35,814 bases of DNA from Hyphomonadaceae bacterium (GTDB lineage: Bacteria > Pseudomonadota > Alphaproteobacteria > Caulobacterales > Hyphomonadaceae). Where the stretch lies: positions 1-35,814 of the forward strand of contig CANJIL010000030.1 of NCBI GenBank assembly GCA_947474455.1. The letters are read 5' to 3'. A program made the translations under genes and the position numbers. This document shows positions 1-7,438 of this stretch, piece by piece; the stretch's first letter is position 1; every line of letters starts with the position of its first letter. A model generated the notes under the pieces. That model was not told the DNA's origin and searched no databases. It was given only the letters and a program-made list of their open reading frames with translations.

Positions 1-2
1 AC

Positions 3-40
3 TGACCTGCTCGGTTTCTTCGGACCAGCGCTAGTTTGAG
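3..40 (+). repeat. Left terminal inverted repeat of the IS3 element
   Basis: The 38-base end matches the inverted right end (1265-1303) at the outer TGACCTGC, the inner TTCGGACCAG and the TTGAG at its inner edge, with a one-base length difference in between. Confidence 0.85.
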
Positions 41-981
41 TAGGCGGCCAGTTCTGCCTTCTGTGTTTGCCCGTGTCCGAGCGGTTGAGCGACGGAGCGG
101 AGCGCGGAGGCCCCACGTACCGCAGCGGTCCGCTCCGTCGCGGTCACGGGCGCTGCGTTGGATATGATACTGGCGACAAACTCGTTCGGTGTCATGTAGC
201 CGAGCGAGGAATGAGGACGTACTTCGTTGAAGTGGCGCCGCCAGGTCTCGATCAGCACCTTTGCTTCAGCGTGCGACCTGAACCATTCGAGCGACAGGCA
301 CTCGTCGCGGAATTTGCCATTGAAGCTTTCTGTTGTACCGTTCTGCCAAGGCTTGCCGGGATCGATCAGCGCAGTCTCAATGCCCTGATCGACGATCCAC
401 TTCAGCAGTGCGCGAGAGACGAACTCGGGGCCATTGTCTGATCTCAGAAAACGCGGCGCGCCACGCTCAGAGACCAGCCGCGACAGAACCTCGATCACAC
501 GCGGCGAACGAATGCGGCCATCGACCTCGATCGCGAGTCCCTCCTTCGTCCACTCGTCGCTCACCGTCAGGCACTTCAACTTCTGTCCGTTGGCGCACCA
601 GTCGAAGACGAAGTCATAGCTCCAGACCTGGTTCGGGCCATTGGGAGCGTTGGGGCGTGGGCGTCCGCTGGCAATGCGCTTCCGGCCGCGCTTCTTCGGC
701 AATTGCAGCCGCGAAGCCTGCCAGAGACGATGCGCCCTTCCGAAACTCATCTCATGCCCGTCGCGACGCAGGAAGATCGCGACCCGCCGATAGCCATAAC
801 GCGGATACTGCAGCGACAGCTCGACCATCCGCTTCAGCGCCGGCGCGTCCTTCACCGCCAGGCGCGAACAATAGCCAAGCGCTGATCGCGCAACATCGAG
901 AAGCGTGCAGGCGCGGCGTTGCGATACGCCTCGAGTCGTCGCGAACGCCACCGCGTCCCGACGGGCCTGCACGCTTACCAT
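31..981 (-). CDS. IS3-family transposase OrfB (DDE integrase core)
   Basis: This is the catalytic part of the transposase (316 aa). The N-terminal 100 residues hold the HTH_21-type region (about 35-95), followed by the retroviral integrase core. The expected triad is present and correctly spaced: D123 (in WSYDFVFD), D182 (in RSDNGPEF) and E218 (in GTTESFNG), with 35 residues between the last two, the DD35E arrangement. The C-terminus has the usual RPHSSLGYMTP motif. It overlaps orfA by seven bases in the -1 frame, and its ATG sits at the end of an A7 run (981-987), so an OrfAB fusion by -1 frameshifting is likely. It appears intact and potentially active. Confidence 0.93.
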   Translation of the reverse strand: MVSVQARRDAVAFATTRGVSQRRACTLLDVARSALGYCSRLAVKDAPALKRMVELSLQYPRYGYRRVAIFLRRDGHEMSFGRAHRLWQASRLQLPKKRGRKRIASGRPRPNAPNGPNQVWSYDFVFDWCANGQKLKCLTVSDEWTKEGLAIEVDGRIRSPRVIEVLSRLVSERGAPRFLRSDNGPEFVSRALLKWIVDQGIETALIDPGKPWQNGTTESFNGKFRDECLSLEWFRSHAEAKVLIETWRRHFNEVRPHSSLGYMTPNEFVASIISNAAPVTATERTAAVRGASALRSVAQPLGHGQTQKAELAAYSN

Positions 982-1238
982 TTTTTTGCAGCGATCTCCT
1001 TCATCACCTCAATCTCGAGATCCCGCTCGGCGACAAGCTTCTTCAGCCGCCCGTTCTCGATCTCAAGCTGCTTCAGACGGCGGACCTCGTCGGTCCCCAG
1101 CGCGCCGAACTTCTTGCGCCAGTTATAAATCGTCTGCTCGCTGACCTTGTGCCGCTTCGCGACAATCCCCGGCGCCTCGCGATCCGCTTCCCGCAGGATC
1201 GCCACCATCTGCTCATCCGTAAACCGCGCCTTGCGCAT
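975..1238 (-). CDS. IS3-family transposase OrfA (helix-turn-helix)
   Basis: This 87-aa protein is a full-length HTH_Tnp_1-type OrfA. It starts with the family signature MRKARFTDEQMVAILREA, contains a helix-turn-helix at about 20-45 (VAKRHKVSEQTIYNWRKKFG) and ends in a leucine-zipper-like helix (about 55-85) used for multimerisation. It binds the IS ends and, after frameshifting at the A7 run 981-987, forms the N-terminus of the OrfAB transposase. Its stop codon lies three bases beyond the OrfB start codon. Confidence 0.92.
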   Translation of the reverse strand: MRKARFTDEQMVAILREADREAPGIVAKRHKVSEQTIYNWRKKFGALGTDEVRRLKQLEIENGRLKKLVAERDLEIEVMKEIAAKKW

Positions 1239-1264
1239 GGAGCCCTCTTCCCAGAAGGCCGTCC

Positions 1265-1303
1265 CTCAAGCAACTTCTGGTCCGAAAATTCTGGGGCAGG
1301 TCA
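1265..1303 (-). repeat. Right terminal inverted repeat of the IS3 element
   Basis: Read on the minus strand this begins TGACCTGCCCC and carries the same inner TTCGGACCAG block as the left end. It is the end upstream of orfA and should carry the transposase promoter. It stops two bases from the hairpin at 1306-1344. Confidence 0.85.
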
Positions 1304-1305
1304 AT

Positions 1306-1344
1306 TGCGCCTATCACATTCAGTCACTCGATGTGACAGGCGCA
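1306..1344 (-). terminator. Strong hairpin at the end of the polysaccharide operon
   Basis: Arms of 14 bases (1306-1319 and 1331-1344) pair across an 11-base loop. The single mismatch is A:C on the plus strand and becomes a G:U wobble in minus-strand RNA, which is the orientation expected for the operon ending at 1413. It lies 69 bases past that stop codon. The U-tract expected on the far side is absent because the IS end begins two bases away. Calling it a terminator is inference; the hairpin itself is seen directly. Confidence 0.55.
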
Positions 1345-1412
1345 CTAGAAGTCCTAGGTTAGTCAGCAGCTTCTGCCTGCACAAGCGCAACACGCTCGCC
1401 TGACGCGTACCG

Positions 1413-3254
1413 CTAAATTTCTCGATAGTGAGATGCGGGCGCGTAATTAACCTGATGCGCCCGTCCAATCTCAACGGCAGGATCGAAGGCCGGCGAGAAG
1501 TGCGGGTCCGAATTTGTCAGGTGACGCCAGCGCTGCAGAAAACGCGCCGCCTCTGCGGATTGCCGCTTGTGAGTGGCGACGCTTGCTTCATCAGATCCGC
1601 GAGACTGACTCTCGTGGTGGATAAGGCTCGCGTCACCGCGATAGATGTTCCGCAGTCCCCTTACGTGAAGGCGTAAACAAAAATCGATGTCGTTATACGC
1701 TACGGGGAATGCCGCCTCGTCAAATCCGCCGACCACATCGAACTCCGAGCGCCTGACCGCCAGACAGGCGCCGGTGACCGCCATCCTGGCGCCCGGCGAT
1801 GTTATGTAGAGATTGTCGGCTGCCGCCTCGGCACTGAGCCCTCTCCACAAATGCGCACATGTGCCGCCAAGTCCAAGAACAAGCCCTGCATGCTGCACTG
1901 AGCGGTCAGGATAAACCAGGCGCGCACCGACCGCGCCGATATCTGACGACATCGCCGATTCGACAATGCGGTGGAGCCACCCGGACTCGATCGGCTCAAC
2001 GTCATCGTTGAGTAGGAGGACGATTTCCCCCCTGGCCGACTTCACGCCGGCGTTGACCAGCCGCGAGAAATTGAATGACCCCTTGTCCTCGACGACTCTC
2101 AGATCGAGCGACTTTCTGGCCTCGACCAAGATGTCGGGAAAACGCGGGTCGGTCACACCATTGTCCACGACGACAACCTCAAGATCCGGATAGCCGGTCT
2201 TGGAGTTTAGCCCGTTCAAACATTTTTGAAGCAGATCGACGTGGAACTTCGTCGGTATGATAGCAGAGACACGTGGCGTTCGAGAAAGTTCCGGCACGGC
2301 CCGAGATTGCGGCCTGCCTCGCGACACTCTCGAACGACTAACCAAGGGCAATGGAATTCTTCCGATTGCTGCGGGGCCGAAGCGCTCGAAAACGTCCGCA
2401 ATGCTGCCGGCTTCAACGCCTTCTCTCAAAAATAGCGGCGCACCGTCAAAGGCGCCGCTTTCAGCAAGAACGGCGTCCCATTCTGGGTGCGGAACTATGC
2501 GGTTGGCTTCTACAACATCCGAATAAACAGCCTTAAGAGCGGGATCACGGGAGAACGCAGCGCGCACGATTGCAGGGGCGTCACGATGTACGCTTTCATT
2601 TGGCGAGGAATTGAGAAGAGCATCGTCGGAGGCCTGCCATCGTGAAACGAAAACCTCTGAAGGCGTGCTCGAATCGGACGTAGGGTTGCCAGATTTCACC
2701 GGATGTTGTGGCGGCAAGCCCAGCCCCAAAGCCTGTCCCGCCATCAAGCGTCGCGCTGCACGCAACAAAAGCTTCAGTGGATGCTTGCGGCGAAGCAAAC
2801 GCGCCGCCGCGATGAACATGAGCTTCGCAGTCTCGTAGGACTTAAGCCGTTGAAAACGCAATCTCGAAAACGAATAGGCGCCTGGCCACGGAGAGACGAT
2901 CAACGATATCTCATAGCCAGTCGGGTCTCCTAGATAGACTCGCATCGAGTCTCCACGAGCGGGAATGACAACGAGCGGATCCTGCAGCGAGGAAAGGCGC
3001 AGCTCCACAGAATCGGGGCCACCTTCACAAATGAGACGCCACCAGCCTCGCCTCAACTGCAATTTCCCAAAGTAAGGCGTAGCCCAGGGCGTCTCGACGC
3101 TAAACTCGCCATGCTGGTGCGATGCGATCCCCTTGCCGCCTGCAAAAGGCAGCGACAAAAGGTCGATCGTTGAAACGTGCGCGCTGTCGGTTGCTGGCAT
3201 CGTCAGCTGTCGCCCCTCAACGCCTTCACCGGCTCTATTTTGCAGCTTGGACAT
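1413..3254 (-). CDS. Glycosyltransferase family 2, RfbF-like, two-part (613 aa)
   Basis: The C-terminal half (about 328-570) is a complete GT-A domain: PRVSAIIPTK opening, VVVVDNG, the metal-binding NDDVE (about 414-418), and the GGFDEAAF...NDIDFCLRLHVRG segment followed by HHESQSRG, all typical of O-antigen/RfbF-type enzymes. The first 180 residues are of an unknown type. Residues about 243-300 (YSDVVEANRIVPHPEWDAVL) look like the remains of the first GT-A domain that tandem RfbF proteins carry. It probably adds a sugar to the lipid-linked chain at the inner membrane. Last gene of the operon, 89 bases after wzm. The start is uncertain: the second Met at 3200 is also possible and neither has a strong ribosome site. 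Confidence 0.85.
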   Translation of the reverse strand: MSKLQNRAGEGVEGRQLTMPATDSAHVSTIDLLSLPFAGGKGIASHQHGEFSVETPWATPYFGKLQLRRGWWRLICEGGPDSVELRLSSLQDPLVVIPARGDSMRVYLGDPTGYEISLIVSPWPGAYSFSRLRFQRLKSYETAKLMFIAAARLLRRKHPLKLLLRAARRLMAGQALGLGLPPQHPVKSGNPTSDSSTPSEVFVSRWQASDDALLNSSPNESVHRDAPAIVRAAFSRDPALKAVYSDVVEANRIVPHPEWDAVLAESGAFDGAPLFLREGVEAGSIADVFERFGPAAIGRIPLPLVSRSRVSRGRPQSRAVPELSRTPRVSAIIPTKFHVDLLQKCLNGLNSKTGYPDLEVVVVDNGVTDPRFPDILVEARKSLDLRVVEDKGSFNFSRLVNAGVKSARGEIVLLLNDDVEPIESGWLHRIVESAMSSDIGAVGARLVYPDRSVQHAGLVLGLGGTCAHLWRGLSAEAAADNLYITSPGARMAVTGACLAVRRSEFDVVGGFDEAAFPVAYNDIDFCLRLHVRGLRNIYRGDASLIHHESQSRGSDEASVATHKRQSAEAARFLQRWRHLTNSDPHFSPAFDPAVEIGRAHQVNYAPASHYREI

Positions 3255-3343
3255 CTATCCGTCAGCCGCAGAGTTTGACCTCGTTGGCTTCGCTTCATTC
3301 TTATGAATGGCGAGCACGAGCAGCAATGCTTCCCAAAGACGCC

Positions 3344-4171
3344 TTACAAAGCAAATATCAACTTGCGGCCCGCTCGTACCGCCATCGCTATGGAGACCAC
3401 CCACAAGCCAGCGAGCCAGAATGACAGTGTGAGCACTTCGGTCTTATCCCAAAGCTGCCCATTCACGACTGGATCGCGGAACATATTGATCAGGGGGATC
3501 AATGGGTTCACAAAACTCAGGAAGTTGAGCTCCGGTCGATCCAGCACCTCACGTCCCAGCATGACCGGTGAAACAAAGAACAGCGCCTGGATGAGTATCT
3601 GGGAAATGTATTTGATGTCGCGGAACTGCGTTCCGGCAATCGACATGATTGTCGCGACCGGGATGCCGAAAAATACGAGTATGACCGGGAACAGCGGGAT
3701 AAGTAATAGATGCTCGCCCCAGGAAGGTAGCGATTGAAGCGAGAGCATCAGAATGGCCAGGCCCACCGCCCCCAGGAGGAAGATCACCATGGACGTAAGC
3801 GGCGTGCGCATCTGAAAGATAAAGAACGGAACACGCGTCTGCTTAAGGTACCCTTCGGCATTGATAAGCGCATCCTGAGACACGCTTACGACGCTGGCAA
3901 AATACTCCCAAACGATCATCCCGCTGAATACGTAAATCGCAAAACTCCAATAGCTTTGTGCTTGAAACAGCGAGCCCCACACAAGTGCGATCGTCAGCGA
4001 GAAAGCCAGCGGCTGGATAACAGCCCAAAGCACGCCGAGGTAGCTGCGCCGGAAGCGAGCGCGGAGGTCAGAACCGACGAGATTCCACGCCAGATGCCGA
4101 TAAGCGAGAAGATCGCTGATATACCGCACCGCAAACGGCACCTGTCGTTCTCGAATATTCACGTATGCCAT
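3344..4171 (-). CDS. wzm: Polysaccharide ABC exporter permease (Wzm/KpsM type)
   Basis: A 275-aa ABC-2-type integral membrane protein with about six hydrophobic segments. The N-terminal stretch LVGSDLRARFRRSYLGVLWAVIQP is the cytoplasmic amphipathic helix characteristic of O-antigen/capsule/teichoic-acid exporters (Wzm, KpsM, TagG). The middle and C-terminal part (QFRDIKYISQILIQALFFVSPVML, then NPLIPLINMFRDPV) are also family hallmarks. It moves the finished undecaprenyl-linked or lipid-linked glycan across the inner membrane, powered by the ATPase encoded 34 bases upstream (4206-5063). The length is normal for the family. Confidence 0.93.
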   Translation of the reverse strand: MAYVNIRERQVPFAVRYISDLLAYRHLAWNLVGSDLRARFRRSYLGVLWAVIQPLAFSLTIALVWGSLFQAQSYWSFAIYVFSGMIVWEYFASVVSVSQDALINAEGYLKQTRVPFFIFQMRTPLTSMVIFLLGAVGLAILMLSLQSLPSWGEHLLLIPLFPVILVFFGIPVATIMSIAGTQFRDIKYISQILIQALFFVSPVMLGREVLDRPELNFLSFVNPLIPLINMFRDPVVNGQLWDKTEVLTLSFWLAGLWVVSIAMAVRAGRKLIFAL

Positions 4172-4205
4172 TATTACCTCACGACGCCCCTATCAGAGCA
4201 CGCCT

Positions 4206-5063
4206 TCAGGGCAGCGGCGTTTCGGCTGCCATGTAACGATAGTATTCAGGAAGAACGAGGCTGGGAGGACCGTCCCGTACGATCATGCCGCGATCAAGCC
4301 AGATTACTCGCTGGCATACCCGCTCCACGAGACTCGTTTCGTGAGTCGCGAGCACGAAAATGCCCGCATTGTCGACAATGTTGAGCATACGCTCGAGCGC
4401 TCGCCTCGAGAACGACGCGTCCCCTGCGCCGAATACTTCGTCGACCAGCAAGATGTCCGGGGAAAAGTGCGTCGACACCGCGAAACCGAGACGAACATAC
4501 ATGCCCGACGAATAAGTGCGCATGGGCAGATCGATGAATTCGCCAAGATCAGCAAACTCGATGATCTCCCTCTCGGCGACGCGAAGCTGTTTGCGCGAGT
4601 AGCCCATCGTCATGCCGCGATAGTAGATATTTTCACGGCCGGTCGATTCAGATTCAAAGCCGAGACCGATGTCGAGCAACGTGCCGATCCGCCCCACTAC
4701 TTTCATCTCACCGGATGCGAGCGGATAGATGCCCGCGAGCGCCCGCAACAATGTAGATTTGCCTGACCCGTTGTGGCCGATCAGAGCGACCCGCTCGCCT
4801 GCAGCGATGCGTATGTTCAAGCCACGAATTGCCTCGACAAAACCAGCCTTCGGGGTTTTGTCACGGTGACCGAACAACGAGAGCACAGCGCTCTTCAAGC
4901 TACCTCGTGTGTACGCGCCAATGGGATATGTCAGACGGGCATTCGTGACTTCAATTCCCAGCTTAGTCAGGTCTCGCGATAGCGCAGTACTCGTCGAATC
5001 GGCTTGGGCGTCGTCGTTCTCGACGATCCTCAAGCCGCTCTTAATTTCGCTGCCGCGCGCCAT
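4206..5063 (-). CDS. wzt: Polysaccharide ABC exporter ATPase (Wzt type, no C-terminal sugar-binding domain)
   Basis: ATPase partner of Wzm, 285 aa. Walker A is GHNGSGKSTLL, the signature is YSSGMYVRLGF (the form used by Wzt/KpsT/TagH in place of LSGGQ) and Walker B is ILLVDEVFGAGD. The protein stops about 20 residues after the ATPase fold (ending YRYMAAETPLP), so it lacks the C-terminal carbohydrate-binding domain that E. coli O9a-type Wzt uses to recognise a capped chain end. The start at 5063 (MARGSEIKSG) is preferred over the longer frame from 5240 because a GGAG lies six bases upstream and the extra 59 residues look non-coding. It carries a 40-50-residue extension before the ATPase domain. 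Confidence 0.92.
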   Translation of the reverse strand: MARGSEIKSGLRIVENDDAQADSTSTALSRDLTKLGIEVTNARLTYPIGAYTRGSLKSAVLSLFGHRDKTPKAGFVEAIRGLNIRIAAGERVALIGHNGSGKSTLLRALAGIYPLASGEMKVVGRIGTLLDIGLGFESESTGRENIYYRGMTMGYSRKQLRVAEREIIEFADLGEFIDLPMRTYSSGMYVRLGFAVSTHFSPDILLVDEVFGAGDASFSRRALERMLNIVDNAGIFVLATHETSLVERVCQRVIWLDRGMIVRDGPPSLVLPEYYRYMAAETPLP

Positions 5064-5371
5064 ACCCGACTCCAAAATCAACTCGCCTTCACGTCTCTCA
5101 TGACCAGTACAGCCGCCGCGAGCGGCCGAAGAACCCAACTGAAGCAAATTGCGATCTGGTTCCCTCTCAGACCTTTTTATAGGTGGTCTGGAATCTGGGA
5201 GCCATTCATTTTTCAGGCGCGTGCAGTGGCCCGCGGTCATCCCCAGTCGTTCGTATCAAGGATATCTAGCTTACCAATACTAACCGAACATCCATGCTTC
5301 GCAGCCAATGGCCTACCTTTACCTAATCTCGCGGGCGAAGCCGCGGCTCGCCGCCGCCCGAGGATCGAAGC
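5064..5371. other. 308-base intergenic region inside the operon
   Basis: No gene found between the kinase stop (5372) and the wzt start. It includes an AT-richer stretch around 5255-5320 that could hold a minus-strand promoter for wzt-wzm and the last glycosyltransferase, but no convincing -35/-10 pair was seen. A short hairpin (CAGACC/GGTCTG, about 5177-5200) is present with no obvious role. Confidence 0.4.
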
Positions 5372-6367
5372 TCAAGACCGGATGATGGTGCTTCCCGAGT
5401 CGTCTATTTGAATCGGTATAAGCTCCCGGACCCCAAGCGCCTTTTGCACGAACTCCCGCCTGTCAGGTGGGACCAGCACCAGGAAGAAGCCCCCACCGCC
5501 GGCCCCGCACAGTTTTCCGCCGAGCGCACCACCCGCACGCGCACTTTCATAAATCTGGTCGATCTCGGGACCGGAGATTGCGCTGGATAGGCTGCGCTTA
5601 GTCATCCAGCCTTCGTGAAGAAGACGGCCAAGTTCGTCGATGACCTTTCCAACGTCGTTGCCTTCCAGCAGCGCATGGCAGCTCTGGGTGAGCTGGTAGA
5701 GATGGTCCAGCTCCTTCACAATCGTCTTTTCCTTCGTCTTCTTCATCTGCTCCTTGAGGATCTCAGATGCGAAGCGCTGGACGCCGGTGTGGACGAGATA
5801 CATCGATGCGTTGAGTGCATCGCGCACCTCGTTATGCATGCGCACCGGGTGGATCGCGAAGTCGCTACCGTGGAATTCGTAGCGGTTGAGGCCGCCGTAG
5901 GATGCATGCATCTGGTCCTGAACGCCGACATTCTCGTGCAGCACTCCGCGCTCGAGGTGGATAGCGAGCGAAACGAGGTCGTGGCGGGTGTAGTTCGTAC
6001 CCTTCAAAGCGCCGAGCAACTTGATGAGTCCAACGGCGAAGGACGACGACGAGCCAAGACCCGAGCGCGACGGCAGCGAAGTGAGAACTGAGAAGTTCCA
6101 ACCTTTCTCGATCTTGAAATGGTCGAGCGCCGCGCGAAACATCGGGTGCTCGATCTCGCTAACTTCCTGAACCTCTTCCGTGGTGCGGTATGCGAGACGC
6201 CAAGCGTATCCCATGAAGCGCTCAAGACGGATGGCGCTCGTGTAGACGTACTTGTCGATCGCCGTGCCGATGACTGCGCCCTTGTACTGCTGAAAATAGT
6301 CTGGGTAGTCAGTGCCGCCGCCGAAGAAACTCACGCGAAGTGGTGTTCTGCTCGTCAAAAGCGTCAT
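5372..6367 (-). CDS. hddA: GHMP-family sugar kinase, HddA-like (heptose 7-phosphate 1-kinase)
   Basis: A full-length GHMP kinase of 331 aa. The opening RTPLRVSFFGGGTDYPDY is the signature of the D-glycero-alpha-D-manno-heptose-7-phosphate kinase group. The ATP-binding motif 2 is LPSRSGLGSSSSFAVGL and motif 3 is CGAGGGGFFLVLV near the C-terminus. In GDP-heptose synthesis HddA phosphorylates C1 of heptose 7-phosphate to the 1,7-bisphosphate, which GmhB then dephosphorylates at C7. The cognate GmhB- and HddC-type domains are fused in the protein at 13382-15751, which supports the heptose assignment. Other GHMP sugar kinases such as fucokinase are related, so the substrate is inferred from family and context. 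Confidence 0.85.
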   Translation of the reverse strand: MTLLTSRTPLRVSFFGGGTDYPDYFQQYKGAVIGTAIDKYVYTSAIRLERFMGYAWRLAYRTTEEVQEVSEIEHPMFRAALDHFKIEKGWNFSVLTSLPSRSGLGSSSSFAVGLIKLLGALKGTNYTRHDLVSLAIHLERGVLHENVGVQDQMHASYGGLNRYEFHGSDFAIHPVRMHNEVRDALNASMYLVHTGVQRFASEILKEQMKKTKEKTIVKELDHLYQLTQSCHALLEGNDVGKVIDELGRLLHEGWMTKRSLSSAISGPEIDQIYESARAGGALGGKLCGAGGGGFFLVLVPPDRREFVQKALGVRELIPIQIDDSGSTIIRS

Positions 6368-6433
6368 GTTGTCGGCCTTGGTGTCAGAGTGCCATCAGCG
6401 TGGAGTAAAGCGCCTGCATCCAAGCGCAACGGC

Positions 6434-7438
6434 TCAAGCGGTCGCGTTCGGCGAGGGCCGTGTGAAGTAATGCCGCACAAGGCTTTTCACTTCGGGGCGC
6501 CGAGTCGAATGCATGAGGAACCTGTTGGCGAGACGCAGGTTGTGGCCGATGCTGAAGTTGAGGCTTGCTTTAGCGACTTTGGTGATTGAACCGCGCTCGT
6601 AGAGAAACATCTGCAGTGTCCGCTCCAACGACTCCTGCGTGTTGCGCTTCTCCACTCCAGGCAGATCTCCGATCAGGGAAATGGCGCGCCAATATTCTGC
6701 ACAGGTCAGTTCGAGCTTGGTTGAAGCCCGCGATGTCGCTTCGTGCGTCCGAAAATAATTGTCGGTTCGGCGGTCGAAAAGGACATCACCCTGCGCTGCC
6801 AGACGGCCGACAAAACACCAATCCGCCGCGAGCCTGAACTGCCGATAGGATTTGTCGAACGCTTTGCGAAACGCATCCATCCGCATGAGCGCGGAACTCA
6901 TGTTCGGCAGAGCATTGCCGAATATCTGGGCGCGATTGTTGTAGTCGGCGCCAGCGATCTTCTGCGATTGCATCCAGTCGATAGAAGGAAAGTGCTGGCG
7001 AAGATAGTTGAGCGAGTGGCCACAAAGCTCATCTGACGACGTCGTGTACCAAGAATGGACGTAATACAGCACGCCACTCGGGTTCTCCTCAAATGCTCTC
7101 ATGCCTGCTTCAACGAAACCGAGTTCGCAGGCGTCATCGCTCTCGGCGACCCAAACGAATTCGCAATCTGCTCGCTCTGCAACGTCCTGCCACGCAGAAA
7201 AGGGGCTGCCCGAATTCTTCGGCCGCCGATAAATCGTGACATTCGCGCGATCTTCGTAACGTCGAAGGACTTCCTCGGTATTGTCGGGCGAGGCATCGTC
7301 AACGACGAGCACATGCATATCGCCCTTCCATGTCTGTGAGAGGATCGATTCCATGCGAGCCGCGAGGTACTTGGCGTGCCGATAGCTCGGGACCAGTACA
7401 AGCAACTTGGTAGGCGGAATCCTAAACCCCGTAGACAT
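6434..7438 (-). CDS. Glycosyltransferase family 2 (334 aa)
   Basis: A GT-A fold occupies about residues 10-230: LLVLVPSYRHAKYLAARMESI at the start, VLVVDDASPDNTEEVLRRY for nucleotide binding, and WVAESDDACE as the DxD-like metal site. The C-terminal 100 residues are helical and basic and may contact the membrane or the acceptor. It overlaps the preceding GT4 gene by 17 bases, so the two are probably translationally coupled and act in sequence on the same glycan. Donor and linkage cannot be read from the sequence. Confidence 0.87.
   Translation of the reverse strand: MSTGFRIPPTKLLVLVPSYRHAKYLAARMESILSQTWKGDMHVLVVDDASPDNTEEVLRRYEDRANVTIYRRPKNSGSPFSAWQDVAERADCEFVWVAESDDACELGFVEAGMRAFEENPSGVLYYVHSWYTTSSDELCGHSLNYLRQHFPSIDWMQSQKIAGADYNNRAQIFGNALPNMSSALMRMDAFRKAFDKSYRQFRLAADWCFVGRLAAQGDVLFDRRTDNYFRTHEATSRASTKLELTCAEYWRAISLIGDLPGVEKRNTQESLERTLQMFLYERGSITKVAKASLNFSIGHNLRLANRFLMHSTRRPEVKSLVRHYFTRPSPNATA

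Larger units (their letters stand above)
3..1303 (-). mobile_element. Complete IS3-family insertion sequence
   Basis: Two overlapping ORFs on the minus strand (orfA 975-1238, orfB 31-981) lie between imperfect terminal inverted repeats at 3-40 and 1265-1303. The outermost eight bases of both ends read TGACCTGC and an inner block TTCGGACCAG is also shared. A length of about 1.3 kb and a DDE orfB reached from orfA at an A7 run are typical of the IS3 family. The stop codon of orfB lies inside the left repeat. The bases outside the ends (AC on the left, ATTG on the right) do not match, so no target duplication can be shown; only two bases are available on the left. Confidence 0.9.

Noticed and set aside
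333-1403. Long plus-strand frame opposite the IS transposase
   Set aside because: It is antisense to a well-supported DDE transposase, Arg/Ser/Pro-rich and resembles no family; a shadow of GC-rich coding DNA.
5063-5240. The 59-residue N-terminal extension of Wzt
   Set aside because: The extension has no similarity to the family, and a good ribosome site precedes the internal ATG at 5063.
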